Positions 48,096-59,044 of a DNA stretch of 64,000 bases are shown here, piece by piece. The notes beneath the pieces are model-generated. The model made no database searches. It saw only the letters and a list, made by a program, of their open reading frames with translations, and was not told the DNA's origin. The DNA comes from Tetranychus cinnabarinus (lineage: Eukaryota > Arthropoda > Arachnida > Trombidiformes > Tetranychidae). Within the stretch, counting starts at the first letter, position 1, and every line of letters begins with the position of its first letter. Location: assembly GCA_022266195.1 (NCBI GenBank), contig WHVY01000002.1, forward strand, positions 9,935,001 through 9,999,000, in the 5' to 3' direction. A program made the position numbers and the translations under genes.

Positions 48096-48623
48096 TCAGG
48101 CAATCAGAGGGACAACTGAGTTCAAAAATTGCTCATAGCTTATTTTGATTTCCCCTTTGCGTTCAACGTCAAAAGCAGCAAATGATGCAGTTGCTCCTTG
48201 TAAAGAAATACAAAGGAGAAGAAAATTGTCAAATATAATGGACTGTCCATCTGGTGTGCCAAATTTTTTCATGAACAAATTATAAGTAGCGTCAGATAAA
48301 CGATAACCAAATGAATTAAGCGCATGGTTCAGTTCGTGTTTACCGATTGAGCCACTTCGATCGGCATCATACTGACGGAAACAATTCAACCAATCATTAA
48401 CAAACTTCCAAAGCTGTTTGAATTCATTGTAATCAATTGTTTGATTGCCATCTCGATCAAACATACCAATCATCATTTTTACCAATCGCAAGTTAAAAGG
48501 CTCCCATGTTCCATTGCTCAAAGCTTTTTGCAATTCATCAGCAGATATATGTCCTGATTTGTCTCTATCAGCAGCAGAAAAAATTTTGTACAAGTCAGCT
48601 TCTGACGGCATAGGAGTGGCCAT
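48096..48623 (-). CDS. PDCD6: Programmed cell death 6 / ALG-2 (penta-EF-hand)
   Basis: Single exon, 175 residues; human PDCD6 has 191, and the difference is mostly the shorter Gly/Pro-rich N-terminus. Five EF-hands are present: DRDKSGHISADE, DRDGNQTIDYNE, DADRSGSIGKHE, a degenerate fourth (TPDGQSIIFDN), and a degenerate fifth (DVERKGEIKISYEQ) that serves for dimerisation. ALSNGTWEPFN and LNSFGYRLSD are close to ortholog-specific sequences, separating it from sorcin, peflin and calpain small subunit. ALG-2 is a Ca2+ sensor that bridges ALIX, SEC31 and ESCRT partners at ER exit sites and in membrane repair. EF-hand 2 has a full set of ligands here, whereas I recall vertebrate PDCD6 as weaker at that site. 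Confidence 0.96.
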   Translation of the reverse strand: MATPMPSEADLYKIFSAADRDKSGHISADELQKALSNGTWEPFNLRLVKMMIGMFDRDGNQTIDYNEFKQLWKFVNDWLNCFRQYDADRSGSIGKHELNHALNSFGYRLSDATYNLFMKKFGTPDGQSIIFDNFLLLCISLQGATASFAAFDVERKGEIKISYEQFLNSVVPLIA

Positions 48624-49021
48624 GTTTCACTCTAGATCCAAAATAGCTTTAAGGATAAAACAAATAATTTATCTCTTCACAAAGAATAGAATTAATTTAA
48701 GATGATCAAACAGTAAACAATGCGACAGATAACTTCTGTACCGATTTCAATCAATATTGAAACACATATGATTAAAAATTTAGCACAAATTTAACAAAAT
48801 TTGAACAAAAGTATTGACAAATTAACACATAAACATTAAACAATAATAAATTCAACTTGAGTTACTCAAGAAATTGCATAATTGATAGGTTACTTGAATC
48901 CACCATATCGATACGAGCAGTTAAGTTCTTTGTCGGAAGCTGGCGCTACAATATCTTAATTTGTATCAGCTTTTTTCGTATTTAAAATAATATCTGTTAT
49001 TAATAATTTTATCAAATTACA

Positions 49022-49104
49022 GATCGTGCTGCGTCCATTTGATAGAGGGAAACCAGAGGGTAACCAAAGACCAAGTCCACCAGCAAGTCCTCGGATTGGA
49101 GAGT
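49022..49104 (-). pseudogene. Decayed copy of part of the 39298-41028 gene, inverted
   Basis: Read on the minus strand, about 84 bases match 40071-40163 of the secreted Ser/Pro/Gly protein gene (CCAATCCGAGGACTTGC is identical in both). By eye there are eight or nine mismatches, mainly C-to-T, and one deletion of eight bases that breaks the frame. The encoded remnant reads SPIRGLAGGLGLWLPSGFPL against SPIRGLAGGPGLWSPSGFPL in the parent. Similarity upstream of it is too weak to extend. It lies between PDCD6 and RMND1, about 8.9 kb from the parent. The open plus-strand frame here is its antisense. Confidence 0.75.
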
Positions 49105-49548
49105 AATTCTGTCATGAAAAATCAGTCATCTCTCATCATTCTTCCAATGGTCTCATCGTTATCCATTTCATTCAAAAAGAGCCGAAATGTGATTAATGTC
49201 ATTGTTGTCACTGTCACTGATAATTAAAACAGCAACAAATGATCATTTCTAAGAACAGCTTAGAGCTTTCATTATCAAACTATGGAGTTTTGATCAAAGA
49301 GTAATAATTATACTCTTTGGTTTTGAATGATACTTGGCATTAAGCACATGTAATGAAGTTTTTCAAGATTTTATTTATCAAATTGAAAGATAAACTAAAC
49401 CTTGGTATGAAAATTTATTGTGAAGTTAAATGTCACTCAATTATGAGATCGAAATAAAAAAATTGTAATTTTACATCAAGGCAACTGGATTCCTTAAATT
49501 GGACATGAAAATATACTTTTGTTGACGCGTAATTGTCTCCAAACTAAT

Positions 49549-51116
49549 TCAGTTATCCACTATTCTTTCAAAATAATGAAGGAATTCAAATACAACCTAG
49601 AAATAAAAAATAAATTTTAGATATTGAAGAGAAGATGAAGTTCACAGTAAATTACCTCAACCATAATTAAAACGATGATCATCCATTCTAATCTTACGTG
49701 GTGCTTATCACTTAAATGTCTTTGCAATAGATCCATAAGCTCCAAACAGTGACTCAGTTTTTCGTTTATTACTTTAGTTCGCTTCAGCGTGTTCAAGTAA
49801 TTACAAGTTTGCAGAAACAAATTTTCAAGTTCTTGTCGATCCCAATAAAAGTCTGGTGTATCCAGTAAATCCGAACTTAAATTAATGTGATGGCGAAGGT
49901 TGAACAGTTCACCCGTCTTTCTGAAAACTTGATCTTGAGTCAACTTTATTTTCTTTCCATCTCTTATATCCTCGGAAATGAACTTTATATTATCAACATA
50001 ATAATCTAATGAAGACTCTCGTATTGCCAGTTTTACTAAAATAAAGCGAAAAAAAGTTAGTTTCCAGCTTGATTAAAATCTTTCAATATTCCATGTAATG
50101 GATTAATAACTTTCTGAAAAATCATAATTGATAAATACCTGATAACGCTAGAGCATTAGAAAAAGTATATTGTGAAAGTGGTGGATATTCATTCTCAGTA
50201 ATATGAATTATGTTCCGAATAATTTTTGGCTTAGCTCTGAAAAATAATATAAGAATATGAGAATACAAATATTCACAGATGTTCCTAGCAGTGAAAATCC
50301 GAATCTTACTCAGAATAGGTAAATTGCATTATTTCATTCTCTTCTTTAACCAAATCATCAGGATATGATTTCACTTCGAAGGCACGTAGTAGCTGAAGAG
50401 TGTTTTTGATCTGATAAAGGGAATATTAACAGAAATCAATAAATAATTGTTATCAAAAATACCGATCCAAACTAACATCGTGGTGGTCAAAATTCCAGAA
50501 TACTGTAGTTCCTTCTCTAGAAAAGACAGAAAATTTTCTTGATTAAAATATCGAGCAAAATTTAGGTTATGTGTTACCTGAAAATAAATATTGTAGATGG
50601 TTTGTTTTGTCCAGATTTGTTTAATTTGAAAGCTAACACTTCACCATCAAGCTCATCACTAATTTTAATTTCTTCAAACTCAGGCTTAGTGGAAACAGCT
50701 TTATAAAAATCAGGAAAACGATATTCTTCAGCTGTACTGAAAGCCTCTACAAGAAACATATCACTACGATTGCCATGTTTATCAATATCATTCCGTCCAA
50801 AAAGAGCATTCCTTGGATGCAATGGATTGGCTTTTGGTTTAACCGGTAAGGCGTAAAATCCAGTTTCTTTTCTGCCTGTTTTTAGTAACAAGTCTAGAAA
50901 ATGAAAGACAGTTAGTTTTGTGATAACGTCAAAAAGTGAAATGAAACTATCTTTACCTTTATCATGATGTCGAACGGCATTACTAAAAACTCGAGAAAAT
51001 ATTCTACCCGAATATTGGCCACAATTGATATTAAATGATTGACTAGAAGATTTTAAAAAGGTGACATTGAATTTGCAAAGATCAGGCAATCGTTTTAAAG
51101 TTTTAATAATAGACAT
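49549..51116 (-). CDS. RMND1: RMND1-like mitochondrial DUF155 protein
   Basis: Seven exons on the minus strand: 51116-50957, 50893-50578, 50516-50477, 50410-50310, 50236-50139, 50035-49656 and 49596-49549. They join to 380 residues (I recall human RMND1 as about 450). Residues 1-25 (MSIIKTLKRLPDLCKFNVTF) look like a mitochondrial presequence. The DUF155 core follows: REGTTVFWNFDHHD, then YTFSNALALSVKLAIRESSL, then RKTGELFNLRHHINLSSDLL with DTPDFYWDRQELE. The C-terminus is hydrophobic (HVRLEWMIIVLIMVE) and should be an inner-membrane anchor. RMND1 supports mitochondrial translation. Intron 1 is only 63 bases, a multiple of three with no stop, so retention would add 21 in-frame residues. The last exon codes just 15 residues. 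Identification is secure and all splice phases agree. Confidence 0.93.
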
Positions 51117-51863
51117 TTTCACAGAGTAAGATACAAGTAACGATAATAATTAATTCACATTTTCTTAAAATAAATTAAACATTAGAGTAAGTTTTAAAAA
51201 ACATTTGAATAAACGTGAAAGCTAACTGATCAACAAATGTGATCTGATCCTAAGATGGGATCAATAATCTTGTTGCGCGCCTATTACAAATTTTGAAAGA
51301 ATGATTGACTTTTAAAGATAATCCATTCATTTAATAATCAATCTGCTGATGTAACTGATTAAATGGAATTAAATCCTCATTAAAAAGTTTTCAATCACTT
51401 CATACCTCACTTCAGTGATTTAACCCACGTTTCTAACTCTTTGATCAATTTTTTAACTACATTACTCTTCATCTTTTAATCAGTCTTTATAGCATCTTCC
51501 TCGAGTTAATATTTCATTTTTCATCTTTAATCATCACGAGCTTAGCTAATAATCTTCTGTAATCATTTAACTTACATTTAAAATTAATTAGCACTTTAAA
51601 TAACATGATTAATGAAAATGGAAAATATAAGATGAACATTAAAGTTGAAAATTTAGGCATTTTGCAACTTTTAACCTGAGTAAGCTAACTTATCCGCTTC
51701 ATCATTTGTTAATACAGCCTCATTGCTGAAGATTTTATAACTATCAAGCTTAGTTGATTGATTTGAGAGCAAAACCATTGGTATTTGAGTTGAATTTGAC
51801 GGAAACCATGTTATTTGCGAGTCATTTGGGTAAACTTGTTAAGTGAAGTTGGCAGTACTTTCA
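51117..51863. other. Intergenic, RMND1 promoter side
   Basis: AT-rich sequence upstream of RMND1 (minus) and of the broken frame at 51864 (plus). No promoter motif is clear. Confidence 0.5.
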
Positions 51864-52126
51864 ATGGTAGAAGGTAAAAACCGTGAAAATAGTCCACTTC
51901 CACCAAACAATGAAGATCCACTATTACTGGTACCAGTTGCCCTACCACCTCGTCCAGTGGCTACTGGCGACTCTTCAACTTCAACCACAGCTGCTCCATT
52001 TGGTCGGACATACGGCACCAAACAACAAGCGACTTACGGGTTGATGATCAGGATGAACCATATCGATTGAATGTAATGGGACTTGGTACTGGTAATACTG
52101 GGGAAATAGGCTCGTCATCTAAATAA
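51864..52126 (+). pseudogene. Pro-rich reading frame with a one-base frameshift
   Basis: The region is clearly less AT-rich than its flanks and shows coding-like codon rhythm. Frame one starts MVEGKNRENSPLPPNNEDPL and continues protein-like to YGTKQQATYG, then hits a stop at 52068. From 52041 another frame continues just as well (VDDQDEPYRLNVMGLGTGNT...GSSSK) to TAA at 52124-52126. One extra G in the GGG at 52038-52040 would join them into about 87 residues. No splice sites can do so. I do not recognise the protein. Antisense frames here are also open, including a Cys-rich one near 52060-52200, so strand is not fully certain. Confidence 0.4.
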
Positions 52127-53725
52127 TCTGGTTCACAGGAGCAACATTCATTACATGGACAGCAACCAGAGAGATAGAAAGTAGAAACATGTTGAAATTG
52201 TTATGAAATATAATTGATTAGTACAAAATTGTTGATATCATTGATATTTCAGAATTTGATGATTTAAATAGCAGATCAAAACAGGACAAGGAAAACAAAT
52301 GTGTAAGGTATGACTCATAATGTTTTGGGCTAATTTTTCAATATTGAATTGCGACATTAAGACTAGACTTACAGGCACCAAATCGTTAAAATGTGATTCA
52401 ATGGTTTGAAACAGCAGTTAACTTTCATAGCAAAGAATCTTCATCAGTGTGTTCATAACCAAGTGAAAGTTAAAAATTAAATTTAAGCTGATTATGACTC
52501 CAGTGTTACAATTTTAATTTGCAAGAGAAACAATTAAATCAATTTAGCTGCTTTTGTCAAAGGAAAGGCTCTTCTTTTATTGTTTATGAGGGATTACAAA
52601 CACTCAATTGTTTGTCCTTTTGTTTTTGTTTCTGAAACACAGTCTTTGTTAACCTTTTAGTGTCAAAGTTTTTACTTTAAATTTCAACATTTTTGCGTGA
52701 AATTTGCAATGGTTTCAACCTTGTTCACTGGTCAAAGAGTAATCCAATTTAAATTCATTGATAGATCGATAGATGCAACAAGAGATCGTATGAGTGTTAC
52801 CCGATTTGATAAATTCATAATGACTTTCTACGTGCTAAATCAAAGCAAAGAATCAAATGTTGCTCTCTTTTTGTGTAGTTAATTCAGTAAATCAAGGTAA
52901 TCGTTCATACCGAACCAGGAAGATTATGTTAATGCACTTCTAGTCGACAGATTACACTGTCGACATAGCCTATTATGCTAAGATATGTTTTACTACCAAT
53001 TAAAGTCTCAATCACCTGGACAAACTTCTCAAAGTGCAAATGAAATGTATTATTTTTGCTTTATTTTATTTCAAATGTTTTATCGTAACTCAAGCCGCTT
53101 GAAGTTTGAAATCCGAACCGAGAATGTTCTCTCTATGAAGAACTCTTAAACGAGTTCCTTTAAATCTTCCTCAAGTCCTTTAAACAAAGAACTTTTCATT
53201 TAAAAAGGTTTGAACTGTAAGTTGACAGTTCACAATCACGAACACGGATTTGTTTTTGTATCAATTGATTTGAAAATCATTTATTATTGGTCAAATTAGT
53301 CTTGGACTTTAGGATAATTTAGATTATTATTAAAGATGAGATCCCTAAAGATACCAATCAGGTGAAATCTACCAATAATTTTGTATTCATACAAACACAG
53401 TTGATTTGACTAGAGATCAAACAAGAGCAATGGCTTGAAAAGATCAAGCGTTGAGATAAATTGAAAAATTTAAAAGGAAGGTGGATAAAGAGAGTAAATG
53501 AATAAAGGTTAAGTCAATTAGAGTACAATTGGTCTTAATGTTTAACCCAAGCTGACTTGAGATGCAAGATGCAGATTAAATGAGGGATAAAGCAAGTTTT
53601 TCGATAAAGGATAGGTCAATTTTTCGTTTGTAGTACCAGTGAAAAGTTTAAGACTGATTGCTTCGTTGGTTTAATCTTGCATTTACCATTTCACCTTAGA
53701 TATGGATGTAGTAAGATAAAGAGGG
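52127..53725. other. Intergenic, nothing recognised
   Basis: AT-rich. The 61-codon frame at 52697-52882 is not convincing. The right end is the 3' region of the CXXC gene. Confidence 0.5.
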
Positions 53726-54854
53726 TTATTTCAATGCGTTCCTCAAGCTATTTTGTGCCTGTTCCAATTTTTGCTGTTCTTGTAAAAGACACTTTCTTTG
53801 TATGCATTTTTTCTTCAAAGTATTGGCACCTCCAAACTTAGGTTTGTCTAAACAATAGTTGCACTTGCCACAATCCTCGACTAGACAGCCAGCACATTTA
53901 CGACAGCCCCAATTCTTTTTACCAGTTGACCGTAAAAGAGCAAGTACTGCAGTGTTAGATGTACGGGAACGACTTGATGATGATGCTGCCGCTGCAGCCG
54001 CTGCTGCTATTGCGCCAGCTGCTGATGATGAGGTTAATTGCTGACCTAAAATACTGGTCTTTTGAGGACTTATGTCCATTCTATTATTATCACTGGTTGA
54101 CGAGTTTAGACCTGCATCATTGTTGCTATGGGTAATTGGAAGAGATGAAGTTGTCAAAGCCGATGAATTAACGTCTCGTGTAGTGTTGTTGTTGGATGAG
54201 CTTGGTTGACGGTTGACGGCTAATTTACGAACTGGTCTGTTAGCGTTCACTATTTTCATTCTTTTCTCGTCAATCTGGTACGTATCAATACAAGCTTGAA
54301 GTAAACAAGCTTTACATCTTGGTGTAGCATCAAGAGGACAATTACCTAAACAAAGAAAAATAAAAATAAAAGAAAGATTAGAAAAAGCAGTTTGAATGTA
54401 GCGTAAGCTAAGGTGAAAAAGAATTACCTAGATTAGGGCAACAATATTTTCTTGGTTTTAGCAAAAATCTTCCAAAAAATTTTGCACATCCCATGCATGT
54501 AAATTGACCATAGCGTCTTTGAACGCTAGCATAAAATTTGGTTATATGACAAACTGCACAGGTAACAAAACCACCTCTGGCATTACTTGGTGATGATCCA
54601 GAAGGCTCTGCTTCTTCACAATCATCTTCTTCGTCAAGAGAGTCAAGAGGCTCGCTTTTAAGGTTGGATGTTGATGATGATGGTTGGACATCGGTTTCCA
54701 TATGACGTATTTGATAGTGTCTCTGAGCATCACATATTGAATCCGTAATATATGCACAAATCATGCATCGATAGACCATCTCAGCAATAATGATACCATT
54801 AGAATCACAGACAAGTGACCGGCAACACTCTCTGTCATCGTTTGTCACAATCAT
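53726..54854 (-). CDS. CXXC zinc-finger protein with nuclear-receptor-like finger
   Basis: Two exons on the minus strand, 54854-54428 and 54345-53726, joined G|GT, 348 residues. Order: a Cys/His segment (YRCMICAYITDSICDAQRHY) resembling a C2H2 finger, an acidic Ser-rich linker, then a nuclear-receptor-type C4 pattern. That pattern has TCAVCHITKFYASVQRRYGQ with FTCMGCAKFFGRFL, then YCCPNLGNCPLD...CKACLLQAC. Next is a polar linker, a polyalanine run, and a complete CXXC domain (WGCRKCAGCLVEDCGKCNYC, LDKPKFGG, KKKCIQRKCLL). CXXC domains bind unmethylated CpG. The CLDKPKFGG turn is closest to the MLL and MBD1 types rather than KDM2 or CFP1. No ligand-binding domain, SET or MBD domain is present, so it is a small chromatin or DNA-binding adaptor of unclear name. 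Domain calls are secure; the orthologue is not. Confidence 0.85.
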
Positions 54855-57800
54855 TTCACTTTTCCTTTGTCGGTTACAGTTGTTTAATAGATGGTGAATT
54901 TGTCAAGATAGAATCTCTGTGAAATAAACAAAAAAATAAAAGATAAATGAAATTACTAACTTAAAAAATGACGAAAAAATGAATCGTTTAAAATAAAGAG
55001 AACAATCAACTCGCGCAGATGAAGGATCTTTCAGCTGTTTACAAGGCAAACATGCCCAAGCAGCTCATAGAAAATTGAAAGGCTCTTTAAATTACAACCG
55101 GTACTCGATACTTTAAACAATAACAAGGATTAAAATAGCAAATTCGATTAAACAATTCTAATTAATAACAAATTTGAAACATAAACTTGATTAGTGATGG
55201 TTAGTTTAAACAAAAAGTCAAAATTATACCTACATTGGTAAATCGAGAAAGATCGGTAATCAGAGAAGCATCAATACAAAGTGAGAGACCTAAAGCTTCA
55301 ACACAGCTTAAAAACAGACGAACGAACACGCAGGTCAGAAATCTTGCTAAAAATTATTGCTACGGAAATAGTAATCGCCATGAAGTCACAAATATTAACT
55401 CATTCTAGGCATTTCGAAACAAAAACTGTTGCAAAATAGTCTCCAAGTAGAGAGTATTTGACTCTGAGATTACATTTTTTAGTAGATATTAACTGACAAA
55501 AATGTTAAAAATACTATCAGAAGATCACATTAAGAGCACAGTTCAAACAATGAAGGAACAAGCGTTTTACTGTGGCAACATCAACAAGATAAACTAATCA
55601 TTAGACAATACATGACGGAATAAAACTGGATATGAGGAAAGAAAATAAGATTTAAGATTTTCGCTATTTTTTCATCAATAGATTGCCAATTTTCATAAGC
55701 TCGTTAAATGGTTAACGATATTAATGTGATTGCATGCATAACCAAAAACAGAAATATCATTAACATTCATAAATATATTACATGAAAAGACATATTGGCT
55801 TGAGATGAAATCCCAATTTAAAAAAGGAGCTCAATTTTTCATGCATTGGAGGACAAAAAGTCGGCTTAGCCTTATCGATCGATAGGACTTGTCAATTCCT
55901 TTCAGATGACTGCTACAAGCTAAAATGACCGTAAGGAGCCATTTTGAAGAGGATGACATGGGAGAAGAGAGTGTCAAAAGGAAAGCGAATATCTGATGCA
56001 GTTTCAATGAATTCCTAAGCAATCTTTCATATTTTTTTCAAAAAAAACAAGACCAAGACCCAAGAACCTGGACTGGCTTCAAAGTCATTCAGTCAAGTAT
56101 ACGGCTTTAGCAGCGATTGCTCCTTACAACCAATGAAACTAACATTTTTTAATTTAATTTTGTATATTTTTGTTAATGTACGCTTGAAACAATCAGAGGT
56201 ATGATTCAGTTGTTATGTTAAAATTGACTCCCATGGATCGGTAATAGGAACGGTTGATTTAAACAGCTTTCTATTGACAATCATTAGTGCATCATCGTAA
56301 TCTAATTGGGCTGAGTAAATTGTAATGAAAGACCGAAATAATCAGCATCTTCAATAACCTTGCAACTCGGTTTGGGTTGATTTGGGTTTATTAAAAACTA
56401 AACATTGTGAGAGTAAATATGAGATGCAATAATATGTTTAAACATAAACATGGCGAGATATTTTTACATCGCCAAAAATCAACTGGAAAATAATTTATGC
56501 TCAAAATTAAACGATCCTGATGAAGATATTATGATAAGAAAATTGAAAGATGAATAGTTTATTGGAATAAAATTTGGTTCCTCAATTTTGTTCACAAAAA
56601 CGAGTTTTATAGTTGACTAGTTGGAAGACATTTTATGTCGACCAAAACCGATCAATAGTCAGTCTAAACCAAGGTTTACTGTATTCACTTGAACAACCAG
56701 TCAGTCGTATTTATGGCTCGGCTAACCTCGGTATCTAAACCTTCACGTATAAATGTTAATCATCAGAGGAAGATTGTTTTTCTTCTTTCGAGAGAAACAA
56801 CCGAGAAAAGGAAAGATGAGACTTTCTGGAAATAGCTTGAAAAATGGGATCGCTCAAGAAGTTGCGTTGTTGTGTGTTTAACTTGAGTAGCACACACATT
56901 TTAACGAGCAAAATGTAATCAACAAAGAGTCTTGTTTCCATACTAATTAACAGCGTAACCAGGGTTCAACTTGAATGTAAAAAGACGTCGATAAAAGCTA
57001 TAGCAGTCGACTAATAATGAGCGAAAAAGGTTTGATGTGTTAAAAAATGAAGGAAGCCTTAATTGAGTGAATCTTTAAAGCTAGAAACTGGTATAGCCGC
57101 ATGACAATCAAATTTATGGTTGATTATAACAATCATAGTTTGACCATTGCACGAATTAGTCGAAAGTCTTCATCTTTTACTATTTAAAAGGCTAATATCG
57201 AGACGAAAATGGAGTTTCCTATGCTAACCTCAATAGTCGTGCGATCTCTTTGTTTTGATGGAGTTGAGTAAAGATGGATAATAAAAGGTAACTGTTGTCT
57301 TTTTTCTTACCATTCAAATTGTTGCTTTTACCTGGTAAAAAACTGATGTGATGAGCATGTAACTCCACCAGATGATAAAAACCAAGCCGATTTGATGATT
57401 ATTCTGGTTTTAAAATCTTATGGTTGGAAAGATTATTCACAAGAACCCCGTTGATACTGTTTCTGTTGAAATGTCAGTCCAATACAAAAAAAACAATTGC
57501 TTCAAATTACAGATGTATCCAAAAATACGGTGTCAAACGGTTAATTTGCCATTATTGTACTAGATGATCAGTTGTAACACAAAATGTAAACCTAATTTCA
57601 TGATACAAAAAAGAATAAGAGAAAGAATCAGATAAAAAGACTAGAGTTTATATAATCACAGAGACAGAAAGATACGGCAAAAAATTAATACCAACCAATC
57701 TTTACTTGAAGTGAATCACACATTATTTTCCTATTTTTCCATACTTTTCCATACAACACGCCATTTTGGCTTTCCTCTTACTCTCGACTCTCTCTAAAAG

Positions 57801-59044
57801 TCTTTCTTCCTTCTTTCTAATAATAACTTACAGCTAGTAAAAGTAACCCACAAAAATCGAGCCAGAAAGAAAGAGATGAAAGAAGAGAGGAAGCAAGTTT
57901 AAACAACAACTTCCATAGAGCATCCTCTGTTCTGTTCGCCCTGTTGTTGGTATAAAATTGTATGGACCTAAAGATGACTTGTCCTCTCATCCTCTTTCCT
58001 CCTCTCTTTCTCTGGCGATTTCATGTTTCTCTCGTTTCCTCCTTTCTCACATCTGTATCGAGAAACAAATTATAATAAAATCGCTGGAGAAGCTACAGTT
58101 TTTGATCGATGACCAGCAGCATTCACGAAGCTCATTGAGCAAGGTACTGATATCATGCAATCCCGTAAAGGTAATCTACATTTTCTGATATTCAAGCTGT
58201 TCGAACCGGCTTGAAATATTGTTTATTAATGGCAGAAACTGTAAATGCATGGATAATTTAGTGAACGTCTTTTTTATCATTTCTGTAAATTATTTTGATT
58301 GACAAGAAATTAAATGTCTTTGCTTTTAAAATCTGCGGCTTTAACGATGCAAGCGCAATCTTCCGATAATGTTTATAACTGTCCACTTTTTTGATTTGAT
58401 TTGAAATTGATTACAAGAATTGAATTTGTTATTAATCAATTGTTTGGATATTTAATCTTCAACACTGGTCGGTATATTTTCATCAAGAAAAACTAATTAA
58501 TCATATTTTTACTCATTTAAGCACAATCACTGATATTTCCTAGTAATTAGCTTCAATCAAATTATCTTCCAACAATTCCAATATTCATTTAATTTCTAAT
58601 CTTTTATAATTTTTTATCTATTCTATTGAATTATTATGTATTATTCTGGTCTTGAACAATCAATTAATTTCATCAAAAATAAATAATATAACTGTCATGT
58701 CATGTTAAGGTGTAAATTTAAAAAGCTGGACTTCCATTGAACATGTGACTTTTAAAGGAATGGTAAACAGAAACCATATGATTAGAGTGGAATCTAAAAG
58801 CTAACAAATTTTTGTCTTATAAAAAGATTTAATAAATAATCATTTTAGTCTAAATTTTTTAAGTGCTAATATTTTAATTACGTTTTTCAAATATTCCAGT
58901 CTTATCTACAAATGCCATCCCTAAAATGATATCTATTGAGCTGAAAATAATTAGGTGACACAGGTTTATTTGGTTGTGTGTTTCTTCAACCGATGTCCAA
59001 CCATTACTGTGATAAGTGATTACATTTCTAATAATTAAGGCGAG
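54855..59044. other. Long intergenic region with CXXC gene 5' UTR
   Basis: 4.2 kb, AT-rich. The left part should contain noncoding 5' exons and the promoter of the CXXC gene. Short frames at 55831-56022 (-), 56756-56941 (-) and 57958-58188 (+) are not convincing. The last has a protein-like end (KSLEKLQFLIDDQQHSRSSL then SK) at an AAG|GTACTG donor at 58143, but its phase does not fit the VIPAS39 exons. A CT-rich and AG-rich patch lies near 57,775-57,900. Confidence 0.4.

Noticed and set aside
49023..49111. Plus-strand exon-like frame after an ATTACAG acceptor
   Set aside because: It is the reverse complement of the decayed copy of the 39298 gene; the protein-like look comes from that.
52054..52203. 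Cys-rich minus-strand frame (CCPCNECCSC) and a leader-like MFLLSISLVAVH frame
   Set aside because: They need frame changes to continue and overlap the plus-strand segment with better codon rhythm; kept only as an alternative reading.
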